A DNA stretch of 43,392 nucleotides, taken from the NCBI GenBank assembly GCA_031362405.1, contig JANLSO010000064.1, positions 1-43,392 of the forward strand, in the 5' to 3' direction. The stretch's first letter is position 1; each line of letters opens with the position of its first letter. The notes under the pieces are model-generated. The model worked only from the letters and a program-made list of their open reading frames with translations. It did no database searches and was not told the DNA's origin. The position numbers were made by a program, and so were the translations under genes. Origin of the DNA: JANLSO01 sp031362405 (GTDB taxonomy: Bacteria; Actinomycetota; Thermoleophilia; Miltoncostaeales; Miltoncostaeaceae). This document shows positions 8,861 to 17,655 of this stretch, piece after piece.

Positions 8861-11581
8861 ATGAATCGAGACCGCAAACGCTCCGTCACGCTCTCCTCGC
8901 TGGCCACTCCCCTCCTGGAAGGGTGGGGGCAAAGATCGTCGAATCGCTCATGGCAGCGGGGCAAGGCGCCGCTCTGGTCGGACGCGTCGCTGATCGATCT
9001 GATCGAAACCGTCGCCGCCGTGAGTGTCGGCGCGCCCTCGGTCGACGAGGCGATGCTCGGGTGCATCCGCTGCATGTGCCAGTGGACCGGTTGGCCGATC
9101 GCGCACGTCTACGCCGTGAGTACCGAAGGCGAGGATGTCCTGCGCCCCACGGATCTCTGGCACATCGCCGATCCGGTCCACTATGCGCCGTTTCGCGACG
9201 CCACCATGGACTCGATCATGCCGCGTGGGGTGGGTCTGCCGGGACGCGTCTTCGCGAGCGGCCGGCCGGCGTGGATCGTCGATGTCCAACGCGACCCGAA
9301 CTTCCCCCGTCGCGAGGCTTCCGCCCAGGTGGGCCTGCGCGGCGCTCTGAGCTTTGCCGTGCCCGTCGACGGGCGGTGCTTCGGCGTCGTCGAGTGCTTC
9401 GCCGTCGAGCAGGTGCAGCCCGATGCCAAGCTGCTTGAGGTGGTTGGCCACATCGGCGCGCAGCTGGGCCGCGTCATTCACGGTATGCAGACCGAGCTTG
9501 CCCTGCGCGAGTCCGACACGCGCTTTCGTTCGGTGGCCGAGTCGGCGACCGACGCAATCATCGCGGCCGACCGGCTCGGAATGATCGTCTCCTGGAACCG
9601 CGGAGCCGCGCTGATGTTCGGCTACAAGGAGCACGAGGTCACGGGCAAGGCGCTGTCGATCCTGATGCCCGAGCGCTTTCGCCCGATGCACGACGAGGGG
9701 CTCAAGCGGGTTGCCGACCACGGGGCGGGTGCGGGGCGCCTTTTGGGCCAGACGGTTGAGGTCGTCGGCCTTCGCAAGGACGGGCGCGAGTTCCCGCTCG
9801 AGCTGGCCCTGGCCACCTGGGAGGCTCCGGACGGTCAGTACTTCAGCGGAATCATCCGCGACATCACCGAGCGCAAGAAGGCCGAGGACAAGATCAAGGC
9901 TCTGCTCGAGGCCGCCCCCGACCCGATCATCGAGGTTGATGGCGACGGGCGCCTGGTGATGGCGAATGCCCGCACGGATCAGCTCTTCGGCTACGACCGA
10001 GAGGAGATTCTCGGCCGGCCGGTGGAGCGCCTTTTCGCTCCCCGCTCACGCGACATGATCGCCGAGCAGTTCAGCAATGCCCTACGCGACAGGGTCACGG
10101 GCGCCGGGCACAAACTGACCGAGATCTGGGGTCAGCGCAAAGACGGAAGCGAGTTTCCGGTCGAGGTCGCTCTCAGCACTCTGGGGACCGAAGACGGCAA
10201 CGTCGTGACCAGCATCATCCGCGACGTCACCGAGCGCAAGCGCTTCGAAACACAGCTGCTTCACCTGGCCGATCACGACGCGCTGACGGGGCTGTACAAC
10301 CGCCGCAGGTTCGAGGCCGAGGTGATCGACTACCGCGATCACGCCGTGCGGTACGAGGAGGAGGGCGCGGTTTTGCTGCTCGACCTCGACCGGTTCAAGT
10401 ACGTCAACGATACCTACGGCCACACGGCCGGCGATGAGGTGATTCGCGAGATCTCGCACGCCCTGCAAGGCGAGGTGCGCAAGACCGACGTCGTGGCACG
10501 ACTCGGCGGAGACGAGTTCGCCGTCCTGCTCAAGAAGGCGGGCCGGACGGAGTGCGAACGGGTCGCGGGCCAGCTGCTGCGGGCCGTACGCGAGCGGGCG
10601 CTGCCGATTGACGGCGCGCGCGTAACGATGACCACCAGCATCGGGATCGCACCCTTCGGGGCGGACGAGATCGACCTGGAGGCGCTCCTCGTGAACGCCG
10701 ACCTGGCCATGTACGCGGCGAAGGAAGGCGGCGGAAACCGGCTGGAGTTCGCCTGTGAGGAGGGACATCTGCTCGCCGGGATGCAGGCACGCCTGAGCTG
10801 GGTCGAGCAGATCCGCCGCGGCCTGGAGGAAGACCGTTTCGTCCTCTACGCCCAGCCGATCCTGGATCTCAAAACCAACGAGGTCACCCAGTATGAACTG
10901 CTGATCCGACTCATCGGTGACGATGGTGAGATCGTCCCACCGGCGTCGTTCATTGATACGGCCGAGCGCTTCGGCTTGATTCAGGAAATCGACCGCTGGG
11001 TGATCAAGAGCGCGATCGGCCTTCTGAAGCAGCGCCACGACGCCGGTAACCCCGTGCGGCTCGAGGTCAATGTTTCCGGCAAGTCGCTCGACGACCCTGA
11101 GTTGCCACTGTTGGTCGAGCGTGAGCTGGCGGCGACGGGCATCGATCCCGCGAGCCTCATCATCGAGATCACCGAGACCGCGGCGATTGCGAATATGGAG
11201 AAGGCCCGCGAATTCGCCGACCGGCTGACCGCGCTCGGATGCAGCTTTGCGCTGGACGACTTCGGCTCGGGCTTCTCCTCCTTCTACTACCTGAAGTACC
11301 TCCCGCTCGACTACCTGAAGATCGACGGCGACTTCATCAGGAGCCTGACCACCAGCTCGACCGATCAACTCGTCGTGCAGGCGATGGTCGACATCGCCCG
11401 CGGTATGGGCATGAAGACGGTGGCCGAGTTCGTCGAGAGCCCAGATACCGTGGCGATGCTGAAGGAAAAGGGCGTCGATTATTCGCAAGGGTTCCTGCAC
11501 GGAGCGCCCCGCCCAGTGGCCGAAGTGCTCGGCCAGCCCGCACCGAGCGACGACCGCGACCCGATCGAGACGACGCCATGA
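8861..11581 (+). CDS. GAF-PAS-PAS-GGDEF-EAL cyclic-di-GMP synthase/phosphodiesterase
   Basis: The 906-residue protein is soluble, with no membrane segment. Domains in order: GAF (about 45-205), PAS (about 218-340, ending IRDITERKKAE), PAS (about 345-465, ending IRDVTERKRFE), GGDEF (about 470-630) and EAL (about 645-890). The cyclase motif RLGGDEF is intact. The RKTD five residues before it fits the inhibitory RxxD site. The EAL motif reads ELLIR but keeps the metal-binding Glu; downstream residues NVSGKSL, IEITET, DDFGSGFSS, LKIDGDF, AEFVES and YSQGF are all present. Both activities are therefore plausible. The GAF and PAS domains should sense a small ligand or redox/light cue. The stop overlaps the next start by four bases. 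The PilZ-bearing synthase at 15331-17577 is a possible target. Confidence 0.93.
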   Translation: MNRDRKRSVTLSSLATPLLEGWGQRSSNRSWQRGKAPLWSDASLIDLIETVAAVSVGAPSVDEAMLGCIRCMCQWTGWPIAHVYAVSTEGEDVLRPTDLWHIADPVHYAPFRDATMDSIMPRGVGLPGRVFASGRPAWIVDVQRDPNFPRREASAQVGLRGALSFAVPVDGRCFGVVECFAVEQVQPDAKLLEVVGHIGAQLGRVIHGMQTELALRESDTRFRSVAESATDAIIAADRLGMIVSWNRGAALMFGYKEHEVTGKALSILMPERFRPMHDEGLKRVADHGAGAGRLLGQTVEVVGLRKDGREFPLELALATWEAPDGQYFSGIIRDITERKKAEDKIKALLEAAPDPIIEVDGDGRLVMANARTDQLFGYDREEILGRPVERLFAPRSRDMIAEQFSNALRDRVTGAGHKLTEIWGQRKDGSEFPVEVALSTLGTEDGNVVTSIIRDVTERKRFETQLLHLADHDALTGLYNRRRFEAEVIDYRDHAVRYEEEGAVLLLDLDRFKYVNDTYGHTAGDEVIREISHALQGEVRKTDVVARLGGDEFAVLLKKAGRTECERVAGQLLRAVRERALPIDGARVTMTTSIGIAPFGADEIDLEALLVNADLAMYAAKEGGGNRLEFACEEGHLLAGMQARLSWVEQIRRGLEEDRFVLYAQPILDLKTNEVTQYELLIRLIGDDGEIVPPASFIDTAERFGLIQEIDRWVIKSAIGLLKQRHDAGNPVRLEVNVSGKSLDDPELPLLVERELAATGIDPASLIIEITETAAIANMEKAREFADRLTALGCSFALDDFGSGFSSFYYLKYLPLDYLKIDGDFIRSLTTSSTDQLVVQAMVDIARGMGMKTVAEFVESPDTVAMLKEKGVDYSQGFLHGAPRPVAEVLGQPAPSDDRDPIETTP

Positions 11582-12639
11582 CGGCAGATCCGTCTCAGTT
11601 GCCTGGTTCGGGGGGTGAGCACGCTCTGCAGGAGCGACTCGGCATGGCCCGTCGTGCCGCGGCCTTCTACAACAAGCAGATGCTCGACCACCTCAACCCG
11701 CTGATGCTCGATTACCTCGCCACGCAGGAGATGGCGTTCATCGCCACCGCCGATGGGCACGGCGAGTGCGACTGCTCGTTCCGTGCCGGTCCGCCGGGAT
11801 TCGTGCGCGCCCTGGACGAGCGCACGCTGATCTACCCTGAGCTGCGCGGCAACGGCGTCATGGCGAGCATGGGAAACATGTCGGAGAACCCCAACATCGG
11901 GATCCTCTTCGTCGACTTCTACGACACCACGATCGGCCTCCACGTCAACGGTCGGGCGGGAGTGGTCGACGACGAAGCCGTCCGGGCGTTCGGCCCGATG
12001 CTCGAGCGCTTCGACCCGAGTCTGTTCGAGCTACCGGAGGGCACCAAGGCGGCCGAGCAGTGGGTGGTCGTCCACGTCGAAGAGGCCTACATCCACTGCT
12101 CCAAGCACATTCCGCTCGTGGCCAAGCTCGATAAGGACATCCACTGGGCGACGGACGACAACGTCCGCAAGGGCGGCGACTACTTCAAGGCCAAGCACTC
12201 GGGCCGGCCGTGGGTTCCCAGCGAACCCGTCACCGCGGCGGCGCCCTCCGCGGATACCCCCGTCGAGCCGAGCGGGCCCCACGAGACTCCCGTGTCACCC
12301 GCCATCGAGGTCTTTGCCACGGAGGCCTCGGCGCTCGCATTGGTCGAGGCGGCGGCAACGCGCGCCCTCGAAGATGCGCCAGGGGCGCACGCGGGAACGG
12401 ACACCGGCGACGTTTCGGCGTCCGTACCCGACGGCGATGACGAGCCATCCTCCACAGGGCACCACGGACCGCCCGAGACGCCGCAGGCCGTCCCGACGGC
12501 CGACCAGGCGCCTCTGCCCGACTGGGCCGTCGAGTTCGCGTCCATGAGTGGTGTCGACTGGACGATGGTTGCCGACATCGCTCGGCGCATCGGAGCGATC
12601 GAGACGCCCGACCCCTCCGAAGGTTCTCAGGCGGGCTGA
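11578..12639 (+). CDS. Pyridoxamine 5'-phosphate oxidase-like FMN split-barrel protein with long tail
   Basis: ATG 11578 overlaps the preceding stop (ATGA), so translation is probably coupled to the cyclic-di-GMP gene. Residues about 20-200 match the PPOX-like split barrel (EMAFIATADGHGECDCSF, NPNIGILFVDF, IGLHVNGRAG), which binds FMN, F420 or haem in related proteins. Residues about 215-325 are a disordered Pro/Ala/Glu/Thr stretch. A short, more ordered tail follows (PLPDWAVEFASMSGVDW, TMVADIARRIG). The family's reaction here is unknown; redox or ligand sensing passed to the GGDEF-EAL partner is possible. The tail is longer than usual for this family and may be a docking segment. Confidence 0.8.
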   Translation: MTADPSQLPGSGGEHALQERLGMARRAAAFYNKQMLDHLNPLMLDYLATQEMAFIATADGHGECDCSFRAGPPGFVRALDERTLIYPELRGNGVMASMGNMSENPNIGILFVDFYDTTIGLHVNGRAGVVDDEAVRAFGPMLERFDPSLFELPEGTKAAEQWVVVHVEEAYIHCSKHIPLVAKLDKDIHWATDDNVRKGGDYFKAKHSGRPWVPSEPVTAAAPSADTPVEPSGPHETPVSPAIEVFATEASALALVEAAATRALEDAPGAHAGTDTGDVSASVPDGDDEPSSTGHHGPPETPQAVPTADQAPLPDWAVEFASMSGVDWTMVADIARRIGAIETPDPSEGSQAG

Positions 12640-12640
12640 C

Positions 12641-12668
12641 GCCTCCGGCGGGCTACCCGCCCGCAGGC
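12641..12668. terminator. Bidirectional hairpin between converging genes
   Basis: GCCTCCGGCGGG (12641-12652) and CCGCCCGCAGGC (12657-12668) pair imperfectly around CTAC. They lie at the ends of the rightward gene 11578-12639 and the leftward gene 12653-12883, whose stop is inside the loop. There is no T tract, as often in GC-rich genomes. Confidence 0.5.
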
Positions 12669-12883
12669 GCCGATTCTGGCGTGATCCCGGCAGCCGCCGT
12701 GATCGCCTCATCGAGCGACCGTCCTGCCGTCGCGGCCAGCCAGCACGCGACGGGCGCGGCCATGCGCTCTGAAGAATGAGCCGCCTCGGCGGCCAGCTCG
12801 AGGATCCGACGAAAGTCGTCTTCGCTTGGGGGCGGCGTACCGAGCCGTGCGGCGAACTCGTCGATCCACTCACGTGCGGTCAT
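12653..12883 (-). CDS. DUF6457 family small protein
   Basis: The 76-residue protein starts at ATG 12883 with GGAG six bases upstream. The sequence MTAREWIDEFAARLG, ILELAAEAAHSSERMAAPVA and CWLAATAGRSLDEA matches the DUF6457 family. In some actinobacteria this domain is found alone or fused behind MobA-type molybdopterin-guanine-dinucleotide enzymes. That link would fit the molybdenum nitrate reductase 4 kb away, but it is circumstantial. The protein is all-helical and has no signal or membrane segment. Confidence 0.75.
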   Translation of the reverse strand: MTAREWIDEFAARLGTPPPSEDDFRRILELAAEAAHSSERMAAPVACWLAATAGRSLDEAITAAAGITPESAPAGG

Positions 12884-12924
12884 GCGCTCTCCGTTTCCGG
12901 GCCCCGACGTACCGTCGGACGGGC

Positions 12925-14541
12925 TCATTCTGCCAGGCGACGGGAATCCGCCAGAGACCGCCCCGTGCGGTGCGCGAGCACCGCCATGGCCGCGTTGTGC
13001 CCCGGGATGCCGCTCACCCCACCCCCGCGCACCGCACCGGCGCCGCAAACCAGCACGTTGGGGATCGCCGTCTCGACGCCCCAGGAGCCGGCCGGATGCT
13101 CCTGCGAAGCGAACGGCATCGCCAGCGGCCGGTGGAAAATGTTGCCCTTCGGCAATCCGAGGTCGTTGTCGAGGTCGAGTGGGCTCTTGGCTTCGATGCA
13201 CGGGCGGCCATTGCCGTCGAGCGCCAGGCAGGCCTCGATCGGCTCAGCGAGAAACGCGTTCATCTGCGCGAGATACTGCGCCGTTGCGGCCGTGCGGGTG
13301 CCGTCGTTGTCTGCCGCAAACAGCGACGCGGGCAGGTGCAGGCCGAACAGGGTGAGTGTGTGATGCCCGGACGCCGCCAGCTCGGGCGACAGGATCGACG
13401 GGTCGCTCAACGTGTGGCAGTACACCTCTCCCGGCAGCACATCGGGCAGAACGCCGCACGCGGCCGCCGCGTGCGACGCCGCCAGCTGGGAGTAGTCCTC
13501 ACCGATGTGCAGCGTGCCGGCAAACGCGTCGGCGGGGTCGACGCCACAGCGCAGACGGGGCAGTCGCGTCAGCAGCATGTTGATCTTGAGCTGGCAGCCC
13601 TCGAGCGCTTCGTCCGTCGGTGACGGCGACCCGAGCAGGCGGTGCAACTCGCGCGGCGCGCATCCGGCGAGCACCCAGTCGGCGGTAATCGTGCTCGGCG
13701 AGGCGCGGCCGACCGTGACCTCGATCTCGCCGAGGCGCCCATCGGAACGAATTGCGGTGACCGTGGCGTCGGTCACCAGCACCGCACCGCGAGCGCGTGC
13801 CGCGTCACAGATCGCATCGGTCACCGCCCCCATGCCGCCGACGGGAACGTTCCACTCGCCGTGACCGTCACCGATCACGTGGTAGACGAAGCACGCGTTC
13901 TGCTTGAGCGATGCATCGTTGAGATCGGCGAAGGTCCCGATGAGCGCGTCGGTCGCGACAACGCCGCGCACGGTGTCGTCGACGAACGTCGCCTCGATCA
14001 GTTCGCCGATCGGTCGCTCGAACAACCCCTGCCACAGAGCATCGTCTGCGAGCCGGCCCTTCATCTGCGCCGCATCGCTCAGTGGTTCGAGCAGCGTGGG
14101 GGCCAGCACCTGCGCCAGCCGTTCACAGCGGTCGTAGAAGTGGCACCACGCCGCCCACTCCCCCACGCCCCCGGCGACAGACGCGAACGAGCTCGTGGTA
14201 CGCGCCACCTCGGCGTCGGACCCGCGCCCCACGTAGAGCCCCGCGCATGCACCCACACGCTCGATCGGTGTGAAGCTGGCGACGCGGCGACGCCGAAGCT
14301 TCAACGTCAACCCGAGGTCGCGCACGATCTTCGTCGGCAGCAGCGAGACCAGATAGGCATAGCGGCTGAGGCGGGCATCAACGCCGGGGAACGCTGGGGC
14401 GCTGACGGCGGCGCCGCCGAGATGATGGAGACGCTCGAAGACCGCCACCGACCGCCCGGCCCCGGCGAGGTAGGCCGCCGCGACCAGAGCGTTGTGGCCG
14501 CCGCCCACGATCACGACGTCATAGCGAGAGCGCACGAGCAT
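12925..14541 (-). CDS. FAD-dependent oxidoreductase, phytoene-desaturase/PYROXD2-like
   Basis: The 538-residue protein starts at ATG 14541 behind a weak GGTGAG. The N-terminus YDVVIVGGGHNALVAAAYLA is the dinucleotide-binding fold and VFERLHHLGGAAVS the second FAD contact. NVLVCGAGAVRGGGVSGIPG near the C-terminus closes the FAD site as in CrtI-type desaturases and their PYROXD2-like relatives. The middle part PVGGMGAVTDAI is also typical. No other carotenoid genes are in view, so the PYROXD2-like group of uncertain substrate is the better description. The DUF6457 gene follows 41 bases after its stop and may be co-transcribed. Confidence 0.85.
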   Translation of the reverse strand: MLVRSRYDVVIVGGGHNALVAAAYLAGAGRSVAVFERLHHLGGAAVSAPAFPGVDARLSRYAYLVSLLPTKIVRDLGLTLKLRRRRVASFTPIERVGACAGLYVGRGSDAEVARTTSSFASVAGGVGEWAAWCHFYDRCERLAQVLAPTLLEPLSDAAQMKGRLADDALWQGLFERPIGELIEATFVDDTVRGVVATDALIGTFADLNDASLKQNACFVYHVIGDGHGEWNVPVGGMGAVTDAICDAARARGAVLVTDATVTAIRSDGRLGEIEVTVGRASPSTITADWVLAGCAPRELHRLLGSPSPTDEALEGCQLKINMLLTRLPRLRCGVDPADAFAGTLHIGEDYSQLAASHAAAACGVLPDVLPGEVYCHTLSDPSILSPELAASGHHTLTLFGLHLPASLFAADNDGTRTAATAQYLAQMNAFLAEPIEACLALDGNGRPCIEAKSPLDLDNDLGLPKGNIFHRPLAMPFASQEHPAGSWGVETAIPNVLVCGAGAVRGGGVSGIPGHNAAMAVLAHRTGRSLADSRRLAE

Positions 14542-14642
14542 GGGCTCACCGTAACCGGCCCGCCGCGGTCATCGGCTCCGAAAGCGGTCGGATCTCCTGC
14601 GAGCACTGATAGCATTGACAGCAGTCGTGGAGAGGGGTCGAC

Positions 14643-14888
14643 GTGGGTGCGCTGAGCATCAGAGATCTGGACGACAGCGTGAAGGAACGCCTCCGCGTGC
14701 GGGCGGCGCAGAACGGGCGGTCGATGGAAGCGGAGGCACGGTTGATCCTTGCCGCAGCTGTCGACGCACCCGGCCCATCCTCAGGGCTCTTTGGGGCTCT
14801 CTTCGAGCGTGTCGGCGGGCTGGGCGGCGTAGAGCTCGTGATCCCTGCGCGTACGGAGCTGCCGCGGGCGCCTGACCTGACGACGTGA
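14643..14888 (+). CDS. FitA/VapB-type ribbon-helix-helix antitoxin
   Basis: The 81-residue protein starts at GTG 14643 behind GGAGAGGGG. Residues 1-42 (ALSIRDLDDSVKERLRVRA, then NGRSMEAEARLILAAAV) are the Arc-like ribbon-helix-helix domain of FitA antitoxins, which bind their own promoter. The C-terminal half (FGALFERVGGLGGVEL) is the part that normally wraps around the toxin. An extended -10 element (TGATAGCAT, 14607-14615) is visible upstream. The reading frame overlaps the toxin by four bases, the standard arrangement. Confidence 0.88.
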   Translation: MGALSIRDLDDSVKERLRVRAAQNGRSMEAEARLILAAAVDAPGPSSGLFGALFERVGGLGGVELVIPARTELPRAPDLTT

Positions 14889-15307
14889 TCGTCCTCGATA
14901 CGGACGCCGCGTCGGAGCTGATGCGCCCGGCTCCATCCCCAACGGTCACGGCCTGGTTCCAGGCTCAGAGACCATCAGATCTCGTCGCAACCTCGAGTAC
15001 TCTTGCCGAGATTCTGTTCGGCATCGAGCGTCTGATCGAAAGCCGAGGTAAGGCCCTCCTCGTCGCCGCAGCGACCGAGGTTTTCTCGGCGTTTGCGGAG
15101 CGTGTGCTTGTGTTCGATGCGCGGGCGGCGGTCTCGTACGCGCAGATCGTGAGCGCTCGAGAGCGTTCAGGTAGACCGATAGGCGGATTCGACGCTCAGA
15201 TCGCGGCGATCTGCCATGTGCATGGCGCGTCGCTCGCGACCCGAAACACCAGGGACTTCCTCGAAACGGGGATCGTTCTGATCGATCCGTGGGCCGATCG
15301 GGGCTGA
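14885..15307 (+). CDS. PIN-domain ribonuclease toxin (FitB/VapC family)
   Basis: The 140-residue protein starts at GTG 14885 overlapping the antitoxin stop. PIN acidic residues are all present: D5 in VLDTDAASEL, the Glu in TLAEILFGIERL, the Asp in GGFDAQIAAI and the Asp in ATRNTRDFL. The product should be a Mg-dependent RNase held inactive by the upstream antitoxin. IGGFDAQIAAICHVHGASLATRN separates FitB-like from other VapC proteins. The unit stands alone between converging genes, as mobile toxin-antitoxin pairs often do. No flanking repeats were seen. Confidence 0.9.
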   Translation: MIVLDTDAASELMRPAPSPTVTAWFQAQRPSDLVATSSTLAEILFGIERLIESRGKALLVAAATEVFSAFAERVLVFDARAAVSYAQIVSARERSGRPIGGFDAQIAAICHVHGASLATRNTRDFLETGIVLIDPWADRG

Positions 15308-15330
15308 TGCTCCCGCCGTGAGCTGGCGCC

Positions 15331-17577
15331 TCACGCCTGCGGTGGATGATCCCCGTCGTGGCGAGCATCGACGTGGCGCCAGGCGTTGAGGGAGTTCGCG
15401 ACGGCGGGCTCGCCGCACCGTCGACAATCCCAGATCCCCGATCCGCGAAGGTCGGGCACCGCCGGGTGGTCGGCATCAAGGTCACACGCGGCGACCGCAC
15501 CGAGGCCCGCGTGGACGCACCGGCCCGAGCTATCGCGACGAAGACGTCGACCGCAGTCGATGCAGTTCAGCGGGGTCTCCACGTTCACCGGGTTGCAGGG
15601 TACCTCGTGCCTCACGATCGGGACCTCCGGTGCGCGGGTCGCCGTCGTCTCGGCGAGGGCCAGCTCGTAGTCGGACATCGCCTCGACGGGAGGGCCGAGA
15701 TCAACAGCCTGCACCGCCGGCCGCACGCCACCGAACGAATGGGCGAAGCACCATGCGACGATCGCGTCGGCGACGTCCTGCTGGGTGATGTCGAGCTCCA
15801 CCCCCAGGCGCCAACGCTCACCCGCGGGTGTCACCGTGGCGACGGTGCCCTCGACGCATACCGGGCCGTCGTCGAGCAGCAGCACCGAGCGGATCGTTGC
15901 GCCGACCTCGGGGCGATGGTCGACGACGATGCCCATTCCGTGGCGGCTGAGGTCGTCGACGATGGCCGGCCGCGAAGGAGTCTCGTCGGCCGCTGCGCTG
16001 TGTGCCGCCGCCAGCTCGGTGGCGAAGCGGTGGCTGCGCCGACGGTGCTGAACCCCGCGGGCCCAGACGAATACCCAGACGACGAGAGCCAGGTTCGCGG
16101 CCACCCATGTGGAGGTCACGACAAAGGGCACAACACTCAGCTCAGCCCCGAAGTGGAGCATCTGAGCAAGCACCTGATAGGCGAGGGCGACGGCCCCGAA
16201 ACTCGCGGCGGCCAGCGGAACACGTAGCGCCCGGGCCACCGGGGGCCGTCCGGCGCGGGCACCCTTCGGCGTCACCGAGAACGCACTCGGCTTCCGCGAG
16301 ACAAGAGCCGTCAGGCTGCGCAGGTAGGCCTCCATTCGCACCGTGCCGAACCGCTCGCCCTCGAGAAACCGGTACCGCCCGCCGGTCATGGCCTTGATCG
16401 CCAAGGGGCTGAGCAGTGCGTTGGGAAGAAACAGGGCGATCATCATCACCGGTGCACTCACCGCCGCCGCGCCGGTCAAGAGCACCACCGGGGGAGCCAG
16501 CATGTTGACCAGCCGCTGCAGGCCCTCGAATGGGTACAGGCAGCTGAAGGTGTACTCGAGCCGCTGCCGCCAGGCCAGCCCCCGCTTGGCGAACGGTGGG
16601 TCACGACGCAGCATCTGGAACGACCCACGCGCCCAGCGACCCCGCTGAACGACGAAAGCGCCGATCTCCTCGGGCGCAAGCCCCAGGGCGAGAACCTCAT
16701 CGTGATAGACGCTCTGCCAACCGGCCGCGTGCAGCTGCATCGTGGTGTGGCAGTCCTCGATGATCGTGGTGGTGTTGACGCCGCCGACTGCCATCAACGC
16801 CTCGCGGCGCAGCACCGAGGGGCACCCACACCAGAAGGCGGCGTTGCTGCGGTCCTTGCCGCGACAGATCACGTCGAAGAACGTGCTTTGCTCGTTACGA
16901 AAACCGTCGGCGTCGCGTCCATGCTGGAAGCTGCGGTTGAAGAACGACTGCGGGCCCTGAACGAGGGCGACGCCCGGTTCGCGGAAGTACCCGAGCGTGC
17001 GTTCCAAAAGATGCGGGCGCGGTACGTGGTCGGCGTCGAGGGTGACGAGGAACTCGGCGTCGATGTGCGCGAGGCCGTGATTGAGGTTCCCCGCCTTGGC
17101 ATGGGTGCGCGGGGCCGGTCGTGAGAGGTACCTCGCGCCGAGCTGCTGGCACATGGCCGCAACCTCGAATCGCCCCCCGTCGTCGAGAACCCAGACCTCC
17201 AGCGGGCCGGCATGGCGGACTGCGAGGGCCCCGATCACGGTGGGGCGAAGCACATCCATGTCTTCGTTGTAGGTGGCGATCATCACCGCGACCGGCCGAC
17301 CCTCGAGAGGCGGCCCCGGGTCGCGGACGGTCAGCCGCCAGCACGTGAAGACGGTCACCGCGAGGGTCACGAGGGCAAACGTCTCGGAGACGATAAGCGG
17401 CACGGAGAGCCACAGGTCGGTGCCCGCCAGTGTGAATCCCCACCGCCACACGACGTAGGCGCTACCGATCACCAACGCCGCGACACCGGCGAGGCGCCGC
17501 CAAACACCGCATGCGGCAGCCGGCGCGAGGCCAAGCGCGGCGTCGGCCGCGCCGACCGGCGTGGTGATCGTCTGCAA
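15331..17577 (-). CDS. Cellulose-synthase-like glycosyltransferase (GT2) with PilZ domain and C-terminal zinc ribbon
   Basis: The 748-residue membrane protein starts at TTG 17577 with AAGGA seven bases upstream. Two helices open it (about 28-85). The GT2 core carries DDGGRFEV, the DxD-type TLDADHVP, IIEDCHTT and QRGRW, the set of processive BcsA/CslA synthases using UDP-glucose or a similar donor. Four or so further helices follow (about 355-395 and 445-520). RRSHR and DDLSRHGMGI (about 520-560) are the RxxxR and D/NxSxxG elements of a c-di-GMP-binding PilZ domain. The last 80 residues hold two CxxC pairs (CIDCGRR and CRRCGEPA), an added zinc ribbon I do not know from BcsA. The GH6 gene lies 78 bases upstream in the same orientation. 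Confidence 0.93.
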   Translation of the reverse strand: MQTITTPVGAADAALGLAPAAACGVWRRLAGVAALVIGSAYVVWRWGFTLAGTDLWLSVPLIVSETFALVTLAVTVFTCWRLTVRDPGPPLEGRPVAVMIATYNEDMDVLRPTVIGALAVRHAGPLEVWVLDDGGRFEVAAMCQQLGARYLSRPAPRTHAKAGNLNHGLAHIDAEFLVTLDADHVPRPHLLERTLGYFREPGVALVQGPQSFFNRSFQHGRDADGFRNEQSTFFDVICRGKDRSNAAFWCGCPSVLRREALMAVGGVNTTTIIEDCHTTMQLHAAGWQSVYHDEVLALGLAPEEIGAFVVQRGRWARGSFQMLRRDPPFAKRGLAWRQRLEYTFSCLYPFEGLQRLVNMLAPPVVLLTGAAAVSAPVMMIALFLPNALLSPLAIKAMTGGRYRFLEGERFGTVRMEAYLRSLTALVSRKPSAFSVTPKGARAGRPPVARALRVPLAAASFGAVALAYQVLAQMLHFGAELSVVPFVVTSTWVAANLALVVWVFVWARGVQHRRRSHRFATELAAAHSAAADETPSRPAIVDDLSRHGMGIVVDHRPEVGATIRSVLLLDDGPVCVEGTVATVTPAGERWRLGVELDITQQDVADAIVAWCFAHSFGGVRPAVQAVDLGPPVEAMSDYELALAETTATRAPEVPIVRHEVPCNPVNVETPLNCIDCGRRLRRDSSGRCVHAGLGAVAACDLDADHPAVPDLRGSGIWDCRRCGEPAVANSLNAWRHVDARHDGDHPPQA

Positions 17578-17655
17578 CGTGGCGTCCTTGCCGGATCAAC
17601 GAGGAAAATCGGGCCGTCACGGCCCCGTCCCTCGGTTATCGGAGCGCCAGGGCAC

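Noticed and set aside
14643..15307. Toxin-antitoxin pair as part of a mobile element
   Set aside because: No terminal repeats, integrase or transposase flank it; the neighbouring genes look chromosomal.
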